Assembly (NCBI GenBank): GCA_009733715.1
Contig: WMKJ01000038.1
Location: forward strand, 42,676-106,675
Direction of reading: 5' to 3'
Length of the DNA: 64,000 bases
Origin: Herpomyces periplanetae
Taxonomy: Eukaryota > Ascomycota > Laboulbeniomycetes > Herpomycetales > Herpomycetaceae
Shown here: piece after piece, positions 55,901 through 64,000 of the stretch
Layout of the letters: every line of letters begins with the position of its first letter
How positions within the stretch are numbered: position 1 is the stretch's first letter
Notes under the pieces: generated by a model
The model's input: only the letters and a program-made list of their open reading frames with translations
The model's database searches: none
Told to the model about the DNA's origin: nothing
Position numbers and translations under genes: made by a program

Positions 55901-58074
55901 GTGTTAACCTATCACCCATTTTACTTTTTTGTACCCACACATGATATTCTAATAGATGTAACGTGTGTATCAACACAGTTCCCTTAACAATGTTATATTC
56001 TATTTGCATTTATGTAACCAATTTGTTTTCTATCGTTTGTATATAGTATATTTTTTTTTCACTCTTGTCCTATATACGAGATTCACACGTCATATTTTTA
56101 TGACTTTTACCCTTTGTTTGTGTGATGTTGTCATGGGTTCTCTGTTAATAATTGAAGCATTATATTGCATTATGACTAATACAAGCAAATATAAGACATA
56201 TGCATAGTCTCGTAGCCACAAAACACATCAAAATGAGCTAATGTTGAAATTTCGCACATTTAACTCTACCAGATATCAAACACGTAAATGGTCTATATAA
56301 AATTTTTTTTGACATTTCCTTGTACATTTACCAAAACCTATACGAAAGGTATCTTGTATAGACGAAAGTCCATGCCACAATTAATAGACTTAAAATATCA
56401 AAAAGTACGGAGAACATGTAAGAAGATAGAGGTATTTAAACTTATGGTATGAAACGTAATAGATTGTCTTTTAAGAATATAATTTAAAAACGTTAGTCGG
56501 ATCCAATATTCAATTGATAAATATAAGCCTAAATTCGGTACAACAATACCCAAAATCAAAATTTCTTTATCAATAAAGTATCGGAAATAAGCTCACAATA
56601 GATGAAATTAATCATAATAAAGGCGACAAAAAATTGACTAGTAATGAATTTATTGTAAATACTAATGGGGTTATACTGTTTAAATTGTGAGTTTTAAAAG
56701 ATCTTGTATTATACTTGGTATAATACCATTTCTGTCAGTTGGCTTTACATTGTTTAATTTAGTAGTATACTTCTTATTTATATTTTTTGCATTTTAAAAT
56801 TATAAGAGTTAACAACAATGATAACCTATTAAGCCTAGAGGAGTCTCTATGTTCAAAAAATATTTCTGTGGAAAGTTTTCTATTATCTTATTTTTTTAAT
56901 AATATGCACGAAAGGTTTTATCAGATAAATATATCTGACAAATGGAACGTATGCTTGATAAATAAGTTGTTATAATTTTGAAAATTTTTATCGGAATATA
57001 CAAATAGCATTTGACACCAAATACTTGTAAGTTGCCAAAAGTTAGTTTATTGCCAACGAATACGCTGAAAGATCTATTGCACTTTAGCTTTAAACAAGAA
57101 AATCAGCTTTTTATTTTTATTGCGGCGATAATGAATTTAGCCAATAAATACCCCCAAAATTGACTTGCATTGATAACCCCAAATTATTATTATGATTAAA
57201 ACATTTCGGTACTTGTTTATATCAGTGAGGGTAAAGTGGTGCGAGCTCTAGAATCATTCATGACACCAAACCTATTGAATTTGTTTTGAAAATAACGTTA
57301 ATATCCATTTTATTATACTATCGGGTCTGTCAAATGCCGTAAATTTTGAAAGACAAACAATTATACCAATATTTAAAATGCAGAAATAGCTTCAAATATA
57401 TATTAAAAATATTTCCGAAGTTATGGCTTTTGTAAATATGTTGACAATTTTATGGCTTCACTTACCTAAAATAATACTATAGCTTACTTTTTTAATATGT
57501 TGAAATCAGGCTTTTAAAGTAATAATTGTAAAGTTTAAATTTAAGTACTAAATTTAATTATATCCAAATATGTTAATATTTAAAATATTAATATTTTTCA
57601 TTAAAAAATTGAATATCTGCCAACATTATTATAGTTCAAATCAACAATTATGATACAAGGTTTTAAGAATTATATTAATCCGTAACATAATTTATAATTT
57701 TGCTTCGATATACACTATTTACCACTATATTATAATGTCCAAATAACTCTACAAGGTTCTAGTTGATATGGAAAAATTTATAAATTTTACTTAAGGAGCT
57801 TCAGTTTTACTAGTGTAAGATTTTGTATCTGATACTACTAATATTCCAGGCGTACATGATTCCTTTTCGGTCTAGGATGATAAAACTTGACCGAGTATTC
57901 TCTATATTTGGCATAAACTATTAAATTGCTTGCGGAGAAGTCCTCACTATTATTAACCCATAATAATTTGTTTCTTGAAACTATGCCAAAACATATCAAA
58001 TTTTCAAATAGTGAATCTGTAAAGGTGCTGTACATAAAAATGATAGAAATCACCAAGTAAAAACACTTATGAAT

Positions 58075-58400
58075 TCAAAAAGTGTAGAACAAAGAGGAAG
58101 CAATAAATATACAAATAAAATTGTCATAAAAGAAGGAAGTTTTCTAATACAAATAGATCTTAGTCAAAAAAATTGTTAAAGACATTGATAAACACCAAAG
58201 TGTCGTGCGTAGGTACAAATGTTTTACAATATTGGTAAATTAGCTTTACTAAGTACTATGCTCTGCATAAAATATACAATGAAGACAAGGAACAAGCTAG
58301 TTCTATATCAATAATGCGTACAAATTCTCAGAATAGAAATATGAAAAATGTAAATATATAAAATTATTGTTGTTGTTCCTATTTATATCAAATCTAAAAC
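58075..58400 (+). repeat. Dispersed repeat, copy C (fragment)
   Basis: AGTGTAGAAC...AGAGGAAG (58081-58100) and TCAAAAAAATT near 58164 follow the order of copy B (about 49339-49435). The downstream GTGCCAC-equivalent is degraded to GTGTCGTGCG. Confidence 0.45.
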
Positions 58401-59844
58401 AAAGTTTACTGTTAGAAATCAAACATCAGGTTACAATTTATGTGTATTGTTTATTAATAGTTATGAAGAGTGTATCACTAAGCGTTCTAAGATCGAAGTA
58501 AAAATATTCGCTCCTGAATATAAAAATATGACCGATTTTTCTATAATTTTACAATTTTCGAAATTGTAATGTAGGTGCACCATTTACACACATGACCAAA
58601 TTATATTTAATTGATCAATAATAGTTCGAAGCACCAACTTACAAAAAGTATAATGACTATAAATAACAGATTGAATCTATATCATAAACTAAAATAATAT
58701 GAATTGTTTGCCACACAAAAACGTTTTTGAAGTTAATAACTGCTAATATTTTCCTAATTTTACACCAATTATGGAGGTTTGATAAATAAAACACGAATGA
58801 AAAACCATTCTTTTATTTGAGCATTTTTTTATTTAATATTTCAATAATGTTCTTCATCAATGTCCCTTTTATAGTATTATCATCCTCCGTTTATGAGTTT
58901 CCGAGCTAAGCGATTGATTTTTTTCAAAGATAAATTTTCTCAGTCAAAATGTGATGTAAATGCTATTGTAAATTATTTACAGAAAATACTCTTGTGGTCC
59001 TGTCAACTAGCTACAATTCAAATTTTTACTCGTTACTTTTTTCTTTTTAATACACTCTGAAATTTGTTGTATTTTTAGCAACACCACGCTTGACAAATCC
59101 TTGTAACAGTATTCGAAGTACTGTAAGTTTTTTAATGGTTAAAAATCACTATTTGACAAAAGGTACAGTAATATTGACAGTATTTATTGATTAAGGGAGA
59201 AATGAACACCATGGAATGATAATCAGTTGATGCTGTTTGATCATATATCAAAACGAGAATCGAGTGTAACATGTTGAATTACAGAAATTAAATAACATAT
59301 TAACAAACTGATTTTTCAATATAATGCTTACTTTTACTGAAAGTACAATAATCGCGCTCGAACAATCTGACTTTGAATAAAATCAATAAAATAATAGCAA
59401 TTAATATGGAAATTAAAAGCCATTTTGCTTAAAGAACGCAGCACACAAATTAAATTTTTCCGTCATACGATTTGGATGAATAATTAATGGCTAGCATTAG
59501 AGTACACTGACTTACCGAGCTCTATCGCCAATATTACATTGAATATGAAAGTTTAAATATTTTTAGGTGCCCAAATGTCGCTTAATTAACAAAAATGAAA
59601 ATTTTAGGTCTCACACGCAGTTCTTTATTAGGATGTCGATCACACTTTTTTTTAATTTTATTTAAAGCGAAAGAATGCTGCATTTTACTTATCTATACAT
59701 CTCTTTGTCGATTTATTTATTATCCAAAAAGTTTGGAAACATAGCTATCAAGTTATTACACAAATATTTACATAGATAAATAAATTTCTTTAATCACTGA
59801 AATAAATATAACTGATAAATACCTCCATTATGTTTTTTTCTATG

Positions 59845-60075
59845 TCTAAAATTTATTATTTGAGATACTACATGTTTTGTATATATATTACATATCTGTC
59901 CCTTGTCTTTAATATATTAGAACAGGGTTTTGTGCCAAATAATATGTGCATATCATCTCCGTTTAACTTCTGTACCTACGTCTGTTCCTCCAATTGATTT
60001 ATTTCGTACATTTGTAGATGGTATATTTGACTGAATTATAGTGTAGTAGTATTTTTAGATTTTACTTGTTTCATC
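59845..60075 (-). repeat. Dispersed repeat, copy G (inverted fragment)
   Basis: ACTACATGTTTTGTAT (59867-59882) corresponds to copy E 51441-51456 and the reverse of A 46126-46141. AACTTCTGTACCTACG near 59966 aligns with the reverse complement of B around 49470-49490. Confidence 0.45.
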
Positions 60076-61769
60076 TCATTTTGTATTTTAGTGTTTTTTT
60101 TCCTCTGTAATGTCATAAATTATATTAATTTTTGAATCTTAACTCTGTGTTTTTATTTTTTTCTCGTGAAACATTATCCCTGGTCGTTGTTAACAATTAT
60201 GCCATAGTATTTTGCAAACAATTAAAATCACTAATATAGGACATACAAAAATGTATCCGAACAGCACCTCAGGTTATGCTGAAGTTTAAATTGCATCAAA
60301 GTAGCAAACATTAATTTTATGAAGTTATTGAGTGAACTATTTACGATCAATATGATTGTTTAGACTTAAAAATATACAGTAGTAATAAGTACATCATCTG
60401 ATAAACATTGAGGCTTATTAATACAAATTTGGCTGAAAAGCACATTTTCTGTCTTTTGTAGTAGTCCAATAGCATTAAAACTTAGTATGCATATTTCCTA
60501 TATGTTCATAAAATTATACACTAAAATCCCCAAAAATAAGGCATCTTAAATAATAGTTGTTTAACAACGTTAGCTTTCATTAACATATGATATTTTAGCT
60601 TTTATAAATTCTTGTACTGCACTTTGAGCTCTGAAATCATCGCTTTCATACAATGTTCGTTAACATTTTCGATATATCAAAATTGATGTATAAATATTTA
60701 TGCATGATTAGATGAATTTTGTAAAAAAGATTTGTCTTGTATTGAAATCATGAATATCAGTGAGGATTGAAATTAAGCATTTTTTGGTTGATGAAACGAT
60801 GATTTCAGCACAAGATCTACCCTTATGAAATATTTAATATGTTACGTTAATTTCCACCATTATTGCCCACGTAAGTTTTTTAGCACTACTTTAACAAAAA
60901 TAATATGTGATCCAAAAGATTTTTAAATTTTTTTTGAAGCCTGATTCTCAAACAAAATTTTCTGGCTGATATTTCAAATCGCGCTAATCATAATGGCTCA
61001 TGTCTAATCTTAATACAGCAAAATTAAAGAAATAACTATTTTAATAGTTATCAGCACCGGTACCACTTTCAAAGGTGGTAATAGAATCGTTCAGGCATGA
61101 AGACATGCCACTTCATTACTTATCAGCACATGTTATCATCTTAAAATAAATTATAGAGATATTGCTTAATACAGAGTATTTATCATACACCTTTATTCCC
61201 TTCTGATACACTTATTTTGATTCTTTTAATCTTGCTGTAAGCGTCTTCTTTCAGTCGAGTAGTAGTTGCCACTTCGTTATACTCACTGGTATTAATATGA
61301 TAATGTTTAAACTAGCTCTTTTATTCGAAATATTTTGTTTTACTTCAATCCTGCTTGTAAAGTAACACCTGACTCCCTAGCAGCTTGGGAACATCAGTAA
61401 TACGCCATGAAAGATCTGGTATATTATGATTCTTGCAGCATAAAGCCAACTGATAAATTGTAGTAGTGACTTACCAGGCATTGTTTCTAGTCGTAACTGT
61501 ATACTCAAAAAGCCACAAATTACCGATTTCATGTCTTATTTAGTATTAGTAGCTATTTGTGTAAAATATTTGTTGTAAGATTTTATGCAACAACATTATT
61601 GTGACTGTGCCTTTTATTTGGCAGCATTAGCAGCATGTGAAATAATGCAGTTTGACTGTTAACAAAAGTATTAGGAGCTATATTGTGCAATGAAAAGATA
61701 AAAAGCTAAGTTAAATAAGTGAGTCCACAGAATATATGACAAGAAAAATAAAAAATATACAAATTATGA

Positions 61770-61870
61770 ACCAAATCAGGACAAGTTATCTAAATACAAA
61801 TATGTCAGAGTCAAGTTAGAAACTATATACAGACTTATGTCAAAAACTAGTTTGTGGGTAAGTGGTGTTT
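61770..61870 (+). repeat. Dispersed repeat, copy D (fragment)
   Basis: The 17-mer GACAAGTTATCTAAATA (61780-61796) is identical to A 45965-45981, and the next 60 bp, including ATATACAGA, keep the same order as copy A. Confidence 0.6.
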
Positions 61871-63640
61871 ACAATTAATCTTTGAAGAGTTTTAAAATCT
61901 ACTAGCTAATAGGCTGTACTGCGCTTACTTATGAGGTCATGATACTTTAGGAAAAATGCAACATAGCTATGATGTCACATTAAGTAGCCCTTACTAGTTT
62001 AATCGCGTCATTATTTACAATTTTTTCCCTAAAGTAGATTAGACGACAATCCAACCAATGCAGTAACAATTTTTATATCACTGTCAATGAAAAAAATAAT
62101 GTCTTCAAGCTAATGCACAACAAACAAAAAACGGTTACCTCTTTATCAAAAGCTGAGAGAAAAGATATTTAACACGATAGTTCTCCTGAGATCAGTCAAT
62201 AATGAGATATTAAAAATTAAAATACACGAAAAAGTCAAATTAAATCCATCTACGTTCAACTTATCTTAGCTATTTCTTTGTGTAGATTTCGTGAAATTGC
62301 TCCCCTGATATTCATATCATAACCTAGCGATATAATTCGCAATTGTAATCAATATTGAAGTTAATGCTTTGATATCATTATAAATACGCCTGAGTGCCTT
62401 GAAATTCAGTGCTTACGCGAACAACACATTTTCGTGTATGTTTATTCAAATTGGATATCATATGACATAATATTGCTTCTTATATAATACGTACTACTCT
62501 GCAGCTCAATATATTTTACTTGATAAAACAAAATACGGGAATATGTAAATGTATAAGTGCAACTACAACTGCAAATTTAGAGTATTTGTTTTGATCAGAT
62601 GAAGGAGAAGAAAATATGTAAAACAACCACAAAACACTCTTATCAAAATTGTCGAAGCACAAAACAAAAAGTAATTAAGTTTAAACAAATTAGCTACATG
62701 TAAATGAAGTAATTATTAGTGAGACTTGTAAAACAATATTGATCCCAGAATATCCAAACACTTAAATCTAGATCACCATAATTACGAAAGCAACAGTGTG
62801 AAGAACTTAACCAAGTCCCTGCTTCGTATTGTCAGCCTGAGTCGCTTTGCTTCTTTTGAGGTTATCTTATTAGCTACTAAACGTAGCTCAGACTAACAAT
62901 CATGGCATTTCTGAATTTGTAGATGCAAATAGCATAAGTACCCTTTTCATTATACCGAACAATGAGATACTCTCGTTTTGATCATTTTCATAAAATGTTA
63001 TTTGTAATACTAGTAGCATATTTGATGCAATTTGAGCAATATTCAGAAGCTACCGCAACAAAATCGAATTGAAAGCATTGTCTTTTAAAGGAAATCTAAA
63101 ACACAGCGAATACGAATATTACTTAACTCAAAACTCTTTATGTTTTGGGCTCATAATCATTAGTTTTCCTCACCAAGTAGTTATTACTACCAAAAGCCAC
63201 TTAGAAACCAAATATTTCTTGCTATAGCATTCTACGATCATTTTGGTATTATAACCACCCACTCCTTACTATTAGACGACTGGTTACATGCCAATTCGCA
63301 ATTTCTATTAAAAATTGCTGAAAGAATGCCCATCACTTGGCCTAAGAATAAATTTAGCGTGACCATCTTGACATAATATTCTAATTGGCGTATGTCCGGA
63401 TTCTCTCCTTATAACACGCTGTAAACAATGCTTCATGTTCCAACGCTTGCATATCTATGATGGAAATATTATTGGTGCTGCATAAGCTAAATTGTAAGTT
63501 AATTTTCACTCGATGATCGATGCATAAACCACTTTTTTTGTCTCATCTATTTAAGGTCGTATACATACATGAGAAAAGCTATGAATTATAGCTAATGGGA
63601 GTAATGCTACGAAAATGATATTGATAGACAGTATGTATCA

Positions 63641-63661
63641 CAGTGTTACAAAGTAACACTG
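63641..63661. other. Perfect 9-bp inverted repeat
   Basis: CAGTGTTAC and GTAACACTG flank an AAA loop. It is the longest perfect short-loop hairpin I found in the window. It lies in the desert with no gene nearby. Confidence 0.75.
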
Positions 63662-64000
63662 TAATTGTCGTGGAACTGTAGTAAGCCCTTGATACATGCT
63701 ACTTTGATTTCTTCAAAAGTATCATAATTCCTTAAGCTTGCATGTTGACAACTTGAAATTTTACTTACTCTTCTATGATGTATATCATGGAATTTGAATA
63801 TATGGTCTTTTTTTGCTAAGACGCAATCCAGTAGACAAGCTCAGTTCATGCATAAATTGTATTACATTCAATCGCAGCAAATGTGGACAACATATTAACC
63901 TACACTTGCACCTTAACATTGAAAAAAACATTTGGTGTTATTTCATGTGCAACATGGAATTTAACTGTGAAATTACCGAATTACACTATCAGTTGTGATG

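Larger units (their letters stand above)
42827..64000. other. Gene desert, AT-rich, with diverged dispersed repeats
   Basis: About 21 kb with no frame over about 110 codons and no recognised domain on either strand, in contrast to dense genes to the left. Base composition becomes steadily more AT-rich; the 44.6-46.4 kb part is the least AT-rich. Several copies of one old repeat occur in both orientations (listed separately). No transposase, reverse transcriptase, intact terminal repeat or tRNA was found. It may be pericentromeric DNA, a graveyard of mutated transposons, or a neutral intergenic region. Confidence 0.7.

Noticed and set aside
42827-64000. CRISPR array, telomeric repeat, rDNA or organellar insertion in the AT-rich block
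   Set aside because: No regularly spaced identical repeats, no TTAGGG-type arrays, no rRNA-like stretches, and no mitochondrial genes.

Overview
This is a nuclear chromosome segment of a fungus, most likely an ascomycete. The evidence is the gene set: a CENP-A with the fungal R-W-Q-S signature, Pho88, Kap120, Etp1, Iba57, an Ale1-type MBOAT, a Whi5/Nrm1-like repressor and a Prm5/Csi2-like membrane protein. Short spliceosomal introns (about 60-250 nt; GTAAGT/GTACGT/GTGAGT donors, CTAAC-like branch points, YAG acceptors) and AT-rich intergenic DNA fit this. The exact lineage cannot be fixed by eye. No ribosomal RNA, CRISPR, intact transposon or convincing tRNA was seen.

Layout. 1-16 kb holds ALE1 (+, four exons), CENP-A (-, two exons), a secreted GH16 glucanase-like protein with a long low-complexity tail (+), an unrecognised protein (-), IDI1 (-, three exons), a secreted orphan (-) and a Whi5/Nrm1-like G1/S repressor (-, two exons). 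16-21 kb is intergenic, with purine repeats, microsatellites and one GC-rich island. 21-43 kb is a housekeeping block: ETP1 (+), COG4 (-), RNase III (+), PHO88 (-, four exons including a 21-nt microexon), IBA57 (+), SEC22 (-, five exons), a Prm5/Csi2-like gene (-), a MoaD-type molybdopterin synthase small subunit (-) and KAP120 (+, four exons). From ETP1 to SEC22, genes strictly alternate convergent and divergent. Several divergent promoters carry paired CACGTG E-boxes.

42.8-64 kb is a very AT-rich stretch of about 21 kb with no credible gene. It contains several old, diverged copies of one dispersed repeat in both orientations. One pair forms a degenerate inverted repeat (45.2-46.45 kb against 51.1-52.5 kb).

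Functionally, ALE1, COG4, SEC22, PHO88 and IDI1 belong to membrane-lipid, ER and Golgi biology. CENP-A and the Whi5/Nrm1-like gene belong to chromosome segregation and the cell cycle. IBA57 and MoaD are cofactor genes, RNase III processes RNA, and KAP120 is a nuclear transport receptor. They are neighbours rather than an operon. The points most worth a second look are the AT-rich inverted-repeat desert (candidate pericentromere or decayed transposon nest), the CENP-A with a loop 1 about ten residues longer than in H3, a MoaD lacking its C-terminal Gly-Gly, and the Pho88 microexon.
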